Assembly (NCBI RefSeq): GCF_000150275.1
Contig: NW_002060946.1
Coordinates: 5,970,667 to 6,034,666 of the forward strand
DNA from: Trichoplax adhaerens
Lineage: Eukaryota; Placozoa; Uniplacotomia; Trichoplacea; Trichoplacidae
Length of the DNA: 64,000 nt
Reading direction: 5' to 3'
Part shown: positions 47,476 to 60,995 of the stretch, in pieces
Layout: every line of letters starts with the position of its first letter
Numbering within the stretch: position 1 is the first letter of the stretch
The notes under the pieces: generated by a model
Told to the model about the DNA's origin: nothing
Database searches by the model: none
What the model saw: the letters and a program-made list of their open reading frames with translations, nothing else
Made by a program: the position numbers and the translations under genes

Positions 47476-50400
47476 ATGAACAACTGGCGTACTGTTTGCC
47501 ATTGGGGACCGTTAATTGCGATTTCGGTGATCTTGGCTATTACCAGTTCTACGATCTATTGCAGTTTATTATGGTGGCCCATTCATACCCAAGGTGGAAT
47601 TATTAATTTAACGCTATTTCTATCATGGGTTGTAGCAACATTTTATAATTTCTTTCGAGCGATTCATTTGGGCCCTGGCTATGTACCAGAAGGTTGGCGA
47701 CCGGTAAGAAAGTAGATGATGTCATGCCTATTTTATGCATGTCGTAATGGCGTCCTCACCTTATTGTCTATCAAATTACCATAGCTGATGTCATGCTATA
47801 GGAATACACCAGTCTTGAAGTCATCAACATGGATTAATGAGAATCAGAGTACTCTAAAATAACATCTGCTAATCCTATTGTAGAACGAATGGCTTTTAGT
47901 AGTAGCTGATGGGGTTGTCATGTATTCGCCATAGCATCCAATTGCTCTAATACGACTGCAGGCGTAGGTGCAATTGTGCATATCAGTCATTCATACGCTT
48001 CTTGCCTGTGGTCAATGTCTTCTAGATGATCATCATTTTCACCATACACTTGAAATTAAACTGGATTTCACTTGAGCTGCCATTTTAACGATGCTAGTGG
48101 CTATAATGGATATTGATAGGATGAGCACATCGTCAGCTGCTCAATTCATACTCGTAATGCATGTGTTCTCTTTTCGACGCGTATCAGCGTATGGTTAATA
48201 AAAAATAAATAAACGTAACACAACACAACAAATAAGTGACAAGAACAAGCTGTAGTAAATCTGGTTAGCATCAACGTACTTATCATTACTCAGAAAAAGG
48301 CTCCTTTATAGGGAAGTGAATTAATAATTAATTACTGTTTGACTAGCACCTCTAGGATATTGACTTCAACTATATCTACTCAGAGTAGAATCGTCGCAAT
48401 AGATGCATGATATGAAAAATTTAGTTAATATGGAATCTAATATTTAAATGCAATATCAACAACAAGCTTTCGCAGCTAATTGTAATCATTTGTTATTAGA
48501 GAACTAAGTGCTTCCTAACCACAAGCTTGTAATGATGTAATGTTGACTTAATCCACTTTACTCTAAATTACTTTTGTCATCGTCGAACTGAGATGTTTTC
48601 ATAAGAATGCTTACTCGCATATCATGGCACTATGTCAGCCATAAATGAATCAAACCAGCCGGCAAGATTTTTAACTTCAATTTAATATTTTGACTAGCAT
48701 TATATTCGTATAGTTAATTATAATTATTAACCGAAAACGATTATAAAGTTTACGCTCGATTGCAAATATGACTGTTAAATTTTGATGATAACTTATAAAT
48801 AAGCTCGATTGTTACCTTTATTGCTACATGAATAGATACTCTACTTACGCCTGTACTAACTGTCATTTTTGTGATGTTGACAGCGGAAAAAATCAAATGA
48901 GAAATTTTTGCAATATTGCAAAATTTGTCTTTCCTTCAAAGTACCACGATCCCATCACTGCCGAAGATGTAATCGGTAAGATTGTAAATAGCATTTTGAT
49001 CGCCGTCAATAGATTGAAATTAGGATACTAATCATAAATATTAGTTATAAACATTACTTGCATAGAATATAGCATAAACGACATAATCCATTATTATAAG
49101 CGACAAAAATCATTATCTTCCGCTAGGTGCGTTATGAAAATGGATCATCATTGTCCCTGGATTAACGGTTGCGTTGGCCATTTTAATCACAAAAATTTTA
49201 CCCTCTTTCTCTTCTTTGCACCATGCGGTTGTATACAGTCAACTTTTATCTTGATTGCATACTTTATCCATTTTATCAGAACGGTAAATCTTAAGTACCC
49301 CGCATACCCATATCTATATATAAATGTTAAACTACTTAGAAAAGAAGAATGACTGCAATTCTCGTTGTAGAATAATTACAATTCAGGATTTTGCTCGTTG
49401 CGCACATTATCACTCACAATGATTGCTATTGTATCTGTTGCATAATGTACTCGTACACATAGATACCATTTACATCATTATTGTGGCATACTAATACAGT
49501 AATCATACAATTTTAGTTGATATTGTACAAGACAATTTCTTTCAAATTGTAGTCCAGATAGTTAATCTTTTTATGTCCTAACTCGTAACTAACTCAATAC
49601 AGTACTGCATATATATGCTAGTGTACCAAAGGTGATGTCGTAATACTTGCTTTAAAGAGAATAATATGTATTCTTCATCAACACGTTGGTATTTAATTGT
49701 ATTTTAGGGAGGTGTAGCCTATTATATCAACAACGATGACTATTTTAATGTATTTGGAGTAATCTTTGCTATGGTCACAGTCGGTTTGTCCATTGGAGTT
49801 ATTTTAGCAGTAGGAATGCTACTTTATATACAGCTTAAATCTATAATCAGAAATGAAACTGGAGTGGAAAATTGGATTAGAGATAAGGTAACATAGATGT
49901 GATCCAATCAGTGGTTGATATTCTGTAATTGCTTTCTAACTCCTTCCGCAATGCGTAAATGTGCTTAAAACTGATATAATGAATTACACTTTCTATCTTT
50001 GCCCTAGGCTAATTATCGGAGAAGTAAAGATGAAAAATGGTTATATCCGTATCACTTAGGATACTGGAGGAACATCTTAGAGGTTTAAAATTACAACCTG
50101 CCTTACTTTATTCTTACAACTACTATTTAAATTTAACAAATAAATTGGACAAATGGCATAATGATGATGTTTTAGTGACTATATATACGCTGTGTACTAT
50201 TAGGTATGTAATGGATGCAGTGAGCCTAAAGGCGATGGAATAGTTTGGACTGTCAGAGAAGGCTGTAATCAATATACGATGACCGTTAGTAGTAAAATTT
50301 ACTAAAATACGCGTAAATAAATCAACAGTTATGATAACTACCTTAATCAAATTATTTTTCCATAAATCAGATAGAGCAACTTGAACAGAAGCTCGAAAAG

Positions 50401-51088
50401 AGAGACAGAACGGTATTAATTAGAGATAACATTTCTGAAATATTGAAATAAAATACTATATAGTTACTGACCATGACGTCCATTGCAGAAGTACGGTACT
50501 ATTAAGGTTTTGCTTACAGAATGCATTGCAATTTAATATTAGGTATCGTACGTTGCTGTAAGAAAGTACAATGGCAGTTTCATTGCCTGGAGGCACGGAA
50601 TTCGAGTATGTTGTTCATTACCTATAAATGATGATCCAAGAATTTCTATAAGTGTTGGTGATAAAATTATGATCACGAGGGCCACAAAGTAAGCTTTTCT
50701 TGCAATTAACGTAAATTTACGATTAGCTACAAGTATGCTTTCGCTGGACGTATGACTTGCCGCATATTATCACTTGTATGTGCAATTGTATTTACAGATT
50801 ACTCAATTTTGCAAATACACTTATTTATGATATAGGCGATGGCTTTATGGAAATAAAGTGCTAGATAAAAGTACTGATGGTAAGTTATGATCAAAAGTTA
50901 ATGTAATACTTTGCTAGAAGGATTAAAATTGAAACATATTTTCTCTGTAACGGGATTATTTACTTAATCTACAAAATTTTTATATATTGATATACAACGC
51001 AGCTGAAGGCCGAGAAATAAGGGTTAGAGGCTGGTTTCCAAGACATTGTGCTGAACGTGAAGAAGATACCATGAAGAAGAACGAATAG
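47476..51088 (+). CDS. ZDHHC6: DHHC palmitoyltransferase, ZDHHC6 type
   Basis: Ten exons join in frame to 376 residues: 47476-47703, 48884-48975, 49127-49283, 49708-49887, 50008-50082, 50204-50284, 50371-50412, 50543-50688, 50836-50879, 51003-51088. CHWGPLIA opens the first of about four membrane segments. The Cys-rich domain ([14 protein letters not shown]) leads to DHHC at 113-116 and CPWINGC, the active site that carries the acyl group to substrate cysteines. After the last membrane segments ([13 protein letters not shown]) comes the ZDHHC6-specific cytosolic tail with [16 protein letters not shown], an SH3-like fold, a Cys308-Cys309 pair and RWLYGNK. ZDHHC6 works in the endoplasmic reticulum. 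Compared with human (413 residues) the N-terminus is about 17 residues shorter, so an upstream exon is possible, and the tail beyond RGWFPRHC is shorter. Confidence 0.94.
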
Positions 51089-52231
51089 ATATTTATGATT
51101 ATGCCTTTAAGTGATTATCTTGCAACATATAATACCGATACGAAAATTTCACTGTTAGTTTTCTTATTAAAATCACTATGACTATTTAATCGGATTTTGT
51201 TATGAAACTGCCTAGCTGTTTCTTTGTTGTATATATTCATTATACATTACAGGCAATGTGGTGTTATCGATTTTTTTCTTGAATTGCTTGACTACGAATA
51301 GATTATAACCTTTAACTGAATGTAGTACATTAATTATACATACTTATTTAAATTTCTTTACTTGATTTATACCAAATTAGACTTATCACAGACGCATATT
51401 GTCGCACGATGATTGATAGAATTATTTCTGAACGCTTTCGTTTACATTATAGCAATGCAAGATATGCTGATAATTATTTCTTTCTGTAAAAGTCAGCGCA
51501 TTTATTCACATAGAAAATTAAAACTTTGAGAAGTTTATTATTTTATTACCAGTATACCTTTTATGATTTGTATCACGGTAGTATATTAAGCTATGAATTG
51601 TTATGCTTACACTAAAAGATATCAAAATATACACGAAGTATCGACTCATCGAGGAGATTACATTATTAACCAATATCATTAAGTACAGCTGTCTTGTGAT
51701 TAATTGCACGATGTAGCAATAGAGGAATATTTATATACCCCTCTATTGGTCCTTGCAACTAATCTGGCACTATACGGTAGTATTAATTAATGAACAATCT
51801 ACCAATAAATTATAACTTTACTCATCAATATAGCTACCATTATTATTTTCGTACGAATTCTTATGAAATTGTATGTCCTAAGATCTAACTATAAAAGAGT
51901 ACTGTATGGACTTCGTCACAACCTGACATTCATATACGGTTACGATGGAGAGAATTCCTATATTGTTAATTATTACTCGATTATAATTGCACTATGTATT
52001 AAATGTATATATATATTTATATATATATATATAGAGAGAGAGAAATATATATATATTTATAGATATAAAGAGAGAGATAGTTTAGTATGATTTAAATGAT
52101 AGAGGATACCAAGGTTTGTGTTCATCGTCAGAAAATGTTGAACGTAATCAGTTTACAAAGACAGTAATGAACTAACAATAATATCGGTATAGTAACGACA
52201 TAGATTTAGGATAAATTCATTATTAATTCCT
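51089..52231. other. Convergent intergenic region between ZDHHC6 and the EF-hand gene
   Basis: Two 3' UTRs face each other. Apart from a TA/GA microsatellite at 52006-52080 I see no feature. Open frames here are short and without splice context. Confidence 0.6.
52006..52080. repeat. Compound TA and GA microsatellite
   Basis: TATATATATTTATATATA followed by GAGAGAGA, then TA runs again and AGAGAGAG. Read directly. Confidence 0.95.
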
Positions 52232-55200
52232 TTAAGGCTTGCGCCATTCAAATCCACACATGTCATAGATGCAATCGCTAAAGGTAACATAATCAATATC
52301 GCTACGGCCACCAACAGAATGGATAAATTTTTTAGCGAGAACTGCAAATTCGTGCTCACTGACAGCGCCGTCAAGAGCCAACATGCTCAAAACACGACGG
52401 AACTAGATATCAAATATGAAAAATAAATAACTATTAGAAATTTTATTAGTTACAGTTCTTTACCTTGCTTTTATTCAAGGGACCTTAATATAGCCAATCA
52501 TTCTCAATAACCTACCTGAGATTTAGAGACATTCCCATTACGAACACGATCGTAATCCTCAAACATGGGGAATAGCTGAATTCGTCGTTGGCGTACCTAT
52601 TAAATAGCGATGTTAGGTCATTAAAATATTTCTCCATCAACATCATCGGCATATTAATTGATTTAATAGTATAAAATGAAGTATACTAAATAATTACTTA
52701 CTCTTTCCGCTAATTTGGTCATTACAGATTGCAATAATTGTTGCTCCTCCCTTGTCAATTCGTTGTGTATAACATCGCGACTAACAGAAAATTGGCTTAC
52801 TTCAGCTAACGGATCTTTTTCCAGTCCTGATTATTACATAATTAACAGATATCTTAATATCAAGTAATGCTTAGAAATGTTAGTTTCAACTATCGTATTT
52901 CAATCTATGCATTAACTCTTATTTGAAGCAATCGAATGTTCCTAGTATTGATACCTTTAACCGTAATTGCTGATTCAATTTCATCACAAAATCGGACATA
53001 ATCGACATAGCCCTCTTGTTGAGTAGATAGAAAGGTATTTTCAATCAGATTATATTGATCGATATTCAAACCAAATCGGCATAAATCTAAGGCCCTCCTA
53101 AAGGTTGCTCGTTGTAATCTACCACTTCGCAAGCGATCGTAATCGCGCATAAATTCCGATACACGAATACGCTCTTTCATCACCTTCGATTAATTTCGAT
53201 ATTAACACAAGCAAAACTCAATCAATATCCTTTCATCCATTTATTCTCGATCACAGATTACAAGATAGCCATTTGATTAAATAAGAGTTAACGATATTAC
53301 CTTAGATTTCAAGCTATCGATAAGTTGCCGTACTTCCGTTGAATGTGATGTGAAGCCATCCGAAGGATTAGTTGAAAACTAGTGTGAAAGGATAATGTTA
53401 GTAATTGTATTGAACACCGAAAGGTATCAGGTTGTAGAAAAGCTTATATAGAAATTGTTTAAATATAAATATAACGAGAAAAAAGTTACCTGATCGATAT
53501 TACGTGCATTAAGACGGGTAGCATATGTTGGTTGATCACGTTTTTCAGGCTAAATAAAAGTAATTTTTACAATCCTTTAGCAAAACTACGTACTATTTAG
53601 TTGAAATATATTATACGTACTTGCACAACTTGAAGAAATTCAACATAGTTAAATCCCTCACTATCAGCGAATTTTTCCTCGATAATCTATAGTTAAATAA
53701 GAATAGAATTTTATTCATTTTTATTCATATGTATATGTATATTTTATATGATAATGTTTCCAGTAAATAAAAGTCTATTTATGCAAAGTAATTTAATTGA
53801 TTTAATCTAAGTTAGTTCTAAACACGAAATGAAAAAGTTGCTGTAAAGAGCTATTATCGAATTGCGCCAAAAATTATTTACGGTATATTAGAATGCTGAT
53901 TATATAATTCACCTGTAATTCTTCATCAGAGGTATGCAATCCCATATAGGTTAGGCATTGACGGAATTGAAATGATGTAACATGGCCATGATTATGCCTG
54001 AATGAAAGGCAATAGACGTCATTAAATAGGTCGATGGTTTTGACTGCTACATGAAGGTAAACTACTAATTAAGTGATTGTGTCTACTACTATATTCAAAC
54101 TGGTATGCCCTTATTACTTGTCAAAATCACGAAAGAATGGAGTCGCTAAAACTCGTCGCTGCTCGATATTCTTCTTCATGCGATGAAGTATTGCATTCAA
54201 ACGCTCTTTTCTTCTATCTTCCACATTGTTCCAATTGGTTGCACCAAGCCTAGGAAGTAAAGCTGTTTCAGATGGAGCGACAACTGTGCTAGGCGTTTTT
54301 TCAAGTTCTTTGCCGGTAAATACTGTAATGATAAAGGCATTAAATTAATTTCCATGAGATCATATGATTAACTAATAACTTAGCTTAATTTTATATAATC
54401 ATTTCGTTAGTAGTAGCCATTATCAATGTAGCAATTTACTATTACGATATTTATGTGATTAATAATACAACTAATATTTCACCTTGGTCAACGTCATCCA
54501 TAAAACATCTCCATAAAACATGTTGTTGACGATTTGGATCGGCATAGTGTTTGCAGAGAGATTTAAATTCACTTTCTGCCAAATTATATTTGCCCATAGA
54601 GCTAAAACCCATGTTAGATAATCCCATTCTGAAACGATTCTCAGTAATAGAACCACAACGCAATGTATCAAAATCGGTAAAACTTTCGAATGCCTATAAC
54701 GAATGCAATTTCAAATACGGATTATTTTTGCTAATTTTAACTTGATGGTGCTGTATATCCAGCCTATGATTTGCAGTATTCTCAAACATACTATGTCAAA
54801 ATTATTAACCAAGATAGCGGTCTTTACTTTCTACTGTAGCCAATGCTACTATCGTTAAAAGTAACAATGGTTCCATTATAGAAAGTCTCTTACCCTGATT
54901 CGATTGGTTAGCAGGATATGCTTAATTCGAGCAATTAGATCGTCAAGGCTTGATGTCTGTGATTTTGCGGTAAGCGTCTGGACGGCTTTTGGTTGTTCTT
55001 TTTTCGGAAATTTAGATGAACTGTCAAAAGATAAATGGCATTTATCATCAAAGTGTCATCAAAGTATTATTGGCAAGCGAGATTAAATAATAATCATCGG
55101 GATATAGTTTATATAATATGGGGCATATTAAAGTTCATTAATTTATTATTGATTAATAATCATAAAACCGATCATTTGAGGGATCAAGTAAGCAATTAGC

Positions 55201-58200
55201 AAGATTTCTACCTGATTTGTTCTTCATATGACATTGAATCTTGCGTTGATGCGATAAATTCTAGAATTAGAATAAAATGGTTATTATTTTATTCCCTTCT
55301 AACGTACATAAGAAACTATTCTAGGATGCCAGCAAATCTCAGAATAAATGATTATAAAATGTTTTATTTTATCATTCTGAAATGTTACCTTGATCAACAG
55401 CTTGTATAAATGCTGTATAGTCAATCTCTTTGCCTTTAGGATGTTCAAATCGCTTGTATAATAGCTAAAATATAAAGGCTCATAATTAAAATGGATGGAT
55501 TGATATAATTGTAACATAATATCTACTGTAAAATTAACAAATTATCTAACGGAATCATTATAAATTATGCTATTTTAAATGCTTAATATGATTTCATTCA
55601 AAACAAGAACGCTTGCAAGCATTACGATACAGTAGATAATGACTTTGATGATTTATATGTTATACCTGTAAATCTTGTGGCAGTAAGGCTATAGAAATAA
55701 ACTGCAGTGCACGAGCGAATTGATCTCTTGTAATGGAACGGCTAAATCCTGATTTCTATTTTACGGAAATGAGAAAGCATATTAATCATGAATTAATTTG
55801 CAATTAGCTAGATAATTTTTATACTTCCGTAGTTACCAAATCTTAATAACTTTTATTTTATTATCATATCAACAAGCTAAGTTATTACCTTGTCAAAGTC
55901 TTTGAAATAGGGATATAATAATAATCGTCGCTTGCGAACAGTATTACCAATTTCTGAAATAATTCGATGAAGTTCCATGTCTTCTTTTTCAGTCAGCTGT
56001 ACTGCAGGCTAATGAAAGATAGAAGATATTTTATTGTACGTAATATGTGTATAACATGTATCGCGAATGCTTATTTATCTTGATTTTAAAGAAGCTCAAA
56101 TGCTAATGATAGAACCGTTCAGATCCAGTCTGTATACATACCCTTGCTAATGCACCTTTGGGTGGTTGGTACGTGATGGAAAGGGGCTTAACTTCCAAGT
56201 CAGGATCAACAAAAGCTTTATCAAAAGTAATGTTGAAATTTATAAGGACAGAATTACATACTATACTGTTGCTTGAATACTATAATTGAAAGAATGTAAC
56301 AAGTTTATTGTCATTAATTCCAATTAACATAATTTCTTACGATTTTCCATTTTTGAACAAAATTCACGGTATCGAACTCTTTGATTACTTTGCTTAAAAT
56401 TATCGACTAGGATTTGACGTTCATCTCGGGTTAGTGTTAAATAGGGCCCGCAAACCAAGGAAAGACCACATAAAAACTAAAGTAACGATTATTCATATAT
56501 TCGAATGTTAGTCACGATTACTGGTGATATTATTATAACACACTATCATAAAAGTTACAAAATTCTAGTAGCTTCTTGCAGGGATATGATACAAAATTCT
56601 CTTGTGCTAAATTATAACGTTTAATGGTCTACTATAAAAAGCCATAAAAGAATTGTCAAGAAATGCGAACCTGATTCTCTGTAATAACACCATTGTGATG
56701 CTTGTCATAGTCTTTGAAAAAATCAGTTGTCCTGATGCCATGCTTGTAAACAATATCTCTGTGATATGTTAAAATTTCAACATCAACAAATATGTCACGG
56801 TTCGCAATGATTGTATTTAATTCACACTAACAACAACAACATTAGTATGTGCAGATGTATGGGTATGAGCTCTTGTAACACTTGGTATAATTCTTATTTA
56901 AAATTTTGATATTCTTTGCCTATTAAAATATTTTTACCTGACTTTTTGAAAGATAATGTCAAAGTTACTTTCTCCTTTAGACTATAGAAATTTAATAATA
57001 ACATGAATTGTAAAATTTGAAGCACTTACTAAAGTTAATCAAAGTGAGCATTTATTATTTAAAATTACCTCATCCACCATTACGGTCTGGTTATTGTACT
57101 GCTCTGTTTTCCTTGTTGTGTCGTTATCTGTTGATAACAAGTTCAAGTTTTTATCAGTTATCATATTTAATTACTGCATCCAATATTAAAATATAGGCGA
57201 TGTATATTTCAATTCTATACGGCACTGTAAGTATAGTAGATAGCTTACCAAGATTTAGGATCTCCGATTGAAATTTGATATAGTCATACGACCTCGTCCT
57301 ATTATCATAGTATCTTGCCGCTAATAGCCTTAAATCAGCTTCAGATACATTTGACGGTCCAGGAAAACATCGATAAAATTGATATTCACTAACGCGGCCT
57401 TCGCGATGCTTATCAAAATCTTGAAAGCAGCTTCTAACGTCAATTCCATGACCCTAACGTTTAAAGAATATTAAATGATACCATCATAAATGGTTGACCT
57501 TAGATACTTCTATTTTATTTCAGCTTTATTTACATAGAAGAGAAGATAAAGAAAACTAACTTTATCAGTTAGCGATAACTAACCTGGCAGAAATTTTTGC
57601 ACCTTCGCAATATTTCTAAGCACTTTCGCTCGGAATTGGCGCTCAAAGTTTGCCTGTTGAACTGTTTTACAAATCTGAAATAAATTTAAACCTGAGTACA
57701 TAGAATGCTAATTATATAGCCTTACTCATAACTTAATTAAGTTTACCTAGCGGTTTGTTCTTGTGTACCCTGTTCTTCAGGTCTTGATATGAACTTTGAT
57801 GGGTCAAAATCTGTATTGAAATAAAGCGACTTGTTATTAGTACCTATCATTGAAAAATATTAATTGAATCAATGCAAGAGTTTATACATGGCTATCATAA
57901 TCAATTGATAAGCATGTATTGTAGTACAGTAGAGTAATATCGCTTGCGAAACGTAATGTAACAATCGCCTAATCGTACGGTACTATTTAATGTTGTATCA
58001 CTAGTAGATTGAAAACATAGCCAAAGTCAGTAGAGATCTCGTACATTTGTCCATTGCTAATCTATCAAGTTATTACAGTAAACTCTGTAATATGGGTATT
58101 TTCCCGTAGAGAGTAGCCAATGCAGCAATACGGCCTTTGAGTTACCTTTTTAATCTATCGTATATTATGCTATTACCAATTAAGCAACTCCATACATATT

Positions 58201-59059
58201 TTAAGTATTTGATATATTATATTGTACAATGATTAGAAAGCTAAAATTACTGAGGGTAATTATTCAGCTAGTAGTCATGTGAATGACTATTTATGTTATA
58301 CAGCGTACGAATTATCATTTGGTTAAATTAACTTACTACAACTGATAAGCTTGGACAATTCTGCATAGTTGATTTGATCAGGCTTTTGCCATCCGTATTG
58401 TTCCCATAAATAGGATTCATCCTTATTGTTCAATTGCAGCTTGAAAGATTGATCCAAGCAGCGTAAAAATTGAGATCCTATGAAAGAGAATTTATGAACG
58501 AGAGTTACCTTTTATAGACAGTCAATCATTTTAACTGAAGTTTTGTATACTTGTAATAAAGCCAGTTCTAAGATGATCGTATATCCTGAATACATCTGGA
58601 ACTTGAACGTGAGCAGCATAAGCTGCTGCTCGCAATTTATCTTCTACACTAGGAGTAGTCATTGTATCCGTATGTGCGGGCTGAAAGAAAGCATTGGTAA
58701 TTAAAAATAATTCACTACGCAGGACGATATCAATTTAGCTCTGAGCATGCAAGAGTGGATAAATGATTATAATTCTGGCGATAATGACACCGAATAAAGT
58801 TGAAAACTTATCCTAATTGACTTCATAATTTGTGTTGTCAAGAAGTTTATTTCCTTACAGTTACTGTGCACTGTATAGTAGAATGTTAAAACTATGCCTA
58901 CAGTAGTTATGAAGCTAATAATTTCAGCAAAACCATTCACAGTTTGAATTGAGTGTATGGATTTTGATATACAATACACAGTATTTAGACTTGAAGTTAA
59001 ATTACTATTCAACTTTTATAGATTTCATTGCATATATATTTACAGGCACAACTTACCAT
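52232..59059 (-). CDS. Large EF-hand-like repeat protein, 26 exons
   Basis: Exons (reverse strand): 59059-59057 (ATG only), 58680-58551, 58477-58337, 57810-57747, 57674-57584, 57453-57249, 57127-57069, 56981-56943, 56826-56671, 56476-56341, 56215-56142, 56008-55889, 55755-55666, 55464-55389, 55260-55212, 55020-54894, 54693-54483, 54322-54118, 53997-53913, 53686-53621, 53549-53490, 53378-53301, 53183-52955, 52826-52702, 52596-52516, 52402-52232. They join without a frame break to 956 residues. About eight modules repeat the pattern FxDxDxxRxGxITxxQFxRxL followed by a second helix pair with Y/VxYxxF. Loop cores include DHLRTGFITR, DKHREGRVSE, DKHHNGVITE, DTLRCGSITE, DKHNHGHVTS, DRLRSGRLQR and DRVRNGNVSK. 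Relative to a standard EF loop each has two extra residues and Gln at the usual Glu, so calcium binding is doubtful. No signal peptide or membrane segment is seen. Similar uncharacterised proteins occur in ciliated eukaryotes by my recollection; function unknown. Confidence 0.88.
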
Positions 59060-60264
59060 AGTGTCAAGGACAACTCAAATTGCTTACTGCTCCTGGGTTT
59101 AACTTGAATATTTGAAGGCTTTACCTTAAGCTTAGATAAGCTAGTAATGAGTTCAGTTTATTTTATCGACAAATCAACAGTATCTTCGAGTGCAAGATGC
59201 AGTCCAATAATTTTGCCTACTCTTTTCGCAATTCACTGTACTGGTGCAACGATGATCTAAATAGCGTAAATTGCCTACTTTGCAACACCAAAGTAGTGAT
59301 TATGTTGTAGAGTATCATTTGTTGATGCTGCCATGGTTACAGTAGCGCACGCGCAAGTCTTGCATGATTCTGAGACTTGCTATTGCCGTGGAAGTCCTCA
59401 ACTGCCTTTACCTACGCACCACCACAGTGACCACACCATACTCCATTGTCACAAAGAGGCGACAGTGCAATAGGGTACAGTATAAGGATATTACTCAAAG
59501 TTTTGTCTACACTAGGGTTTTCGATGCCTATAGCCATGGACCACGAGAAGACTGTTGTACGCAGTAGCAACGCTGCTAAAATAGCCCAACATTGATGTAC
59601 ATTATACGTACGGATATACTGTCAGTCCCTTATTTATATACATTGCACTACAGATTACAGTATAGAGAAGCTCTGAAATGTAGTGCTGATGATTTGTGAA
59701 CAAAGTCAATATTGTGTCCAGTCCCTTATTAATATTATCAATCACTGACGTATTATCAATAATCGAGATGGAAGTTATTAGTATCATTTCGGATGGAGAG
59801 GAGGGTTTAGTAATCTTTGTACAATATACAGTATGCTATAGCATAAGGTAGGACAAAGGGTGGAATTGACAGACATCGAGCAGTACATGTATTTTGTTTT
59901 TGGGCATTGAAGCACATTTTATGGCTCACTGGCTTAAGGGAAATATTATGATGTATATGATGTAGTGTACAAATTGACACACTGGACAAGTGGACATGTT
60001 TACCACATCGCAGTGAAGACAATGGACAGATTGGTCACTTGATCAGGTGTGGCCATGATTTTGTTTTTAATCGATCGTCTTGCAGCAACTTTTGCAGACT
60101 GGACTGTTCTGTAAAGGATTTCTCGCACCTGTAGAGACCCTCTACTGTAGACTGTATCCGTACGTCCATGAATGAATAGAAGAGTTTAGAACCGAGTGAA
60201 TCTTTTTACTAAAACAGCAACTTTGCTGGAGTGAAGTTGTGGCTAGAGACTGGTAGAAAGAGAG

Positions 60265-60510
60265 TATTGTACAGTGTACAGTACAGTAGGTAACAGCAGA
60301 AAGCAGTTGTACTGTACTGTCAGTGTACAAGTACAGCGTACTGGTACAGTACAGTATTGCATTGCCCACGACTGCCCCTCCCTACATTAGTGCAGTACTG
60401 TACTGTATGTTTATTTACACAGGTAGAGTACAGTGTACAGTACTGTATACTGTACTGTACGAGTACTGTACACTGTAGTGTTCTACAGTACTGTATACTG
60501 TATTGTTCAC
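60265..60510. repeat. GTAC-palindrome array
   Basis: Repeated GTACAGTGTACAGTACAGTA, ACTGTACTGTACGAGTACTG and related words with short spacers. Same family as the arrays at 8.7-9.7 and 34-37 kb. Confidence 0.85.
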
Positions 60511-60734
60511 CGGCGCCCCAGTCGACACAGAAATTTTTCTCTTACTGGATGACAGTCTTCAGTTGTTGAATAATTTTCAACAGGAAAATTTAATTATAGT
60601 GTTCCAACTTCGTAGACCAGTATGTAACGTACGCTTGCTGCAAGGTAGGTCGAGTTGGCTATTAATGTTTCAAGACGAAGTACCGCTTGTAGTCTTACAT
60701 GATTACCTGATCCATGGACTTTTGGACCTCGACG

Positions 60735-60995
60735 GTACTGTACTGTGTACTGTAGTGTCCACTCACTGTACTGTACTGTACGTACTGTACACTGTACAGT
60801 GCAGTACTGTAACTGTAGGGGAAGAAACGTGCCTGATCTTCGACTACAGTACTTTGTCTACGCACTGTACAGTACTGTACTGTAAGTACTGTAGTACAGT
60901 CTTTTACCTTTACTCTACAGTACCATACTGCACTGTACAATATCACACAGAATGCCATACAAAAACACGTAAAGACCAGAACAGTACAGTGTCCC
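60735..60995. repeat. GTAC-palindrome array
   Basis: Dense ACTGTACTGTACGTACTGTA, CACTGTACAGTGCAGTACTG and CACTGTACAGTACTGTACTG words, producing overlapping false frames on both strands. Confidence 0.85.

Noticed and set aside
48828-49031. Forward frame with several Cys residues upstream of the DHHC exon
   Set aside because: It is a wrong-frame shadow of ZDHHC6 exon 2 (48884-48975), which in the correct frame gives YCKIC and PRSHHC.
59920-60030. Zinc-finger-like C-x2-C...C-x2-C on the reverse strand
   Set aside because: It is only about 38 codons between stops, with no splice sites or recognisable ring or ribbon fold; likely chance.
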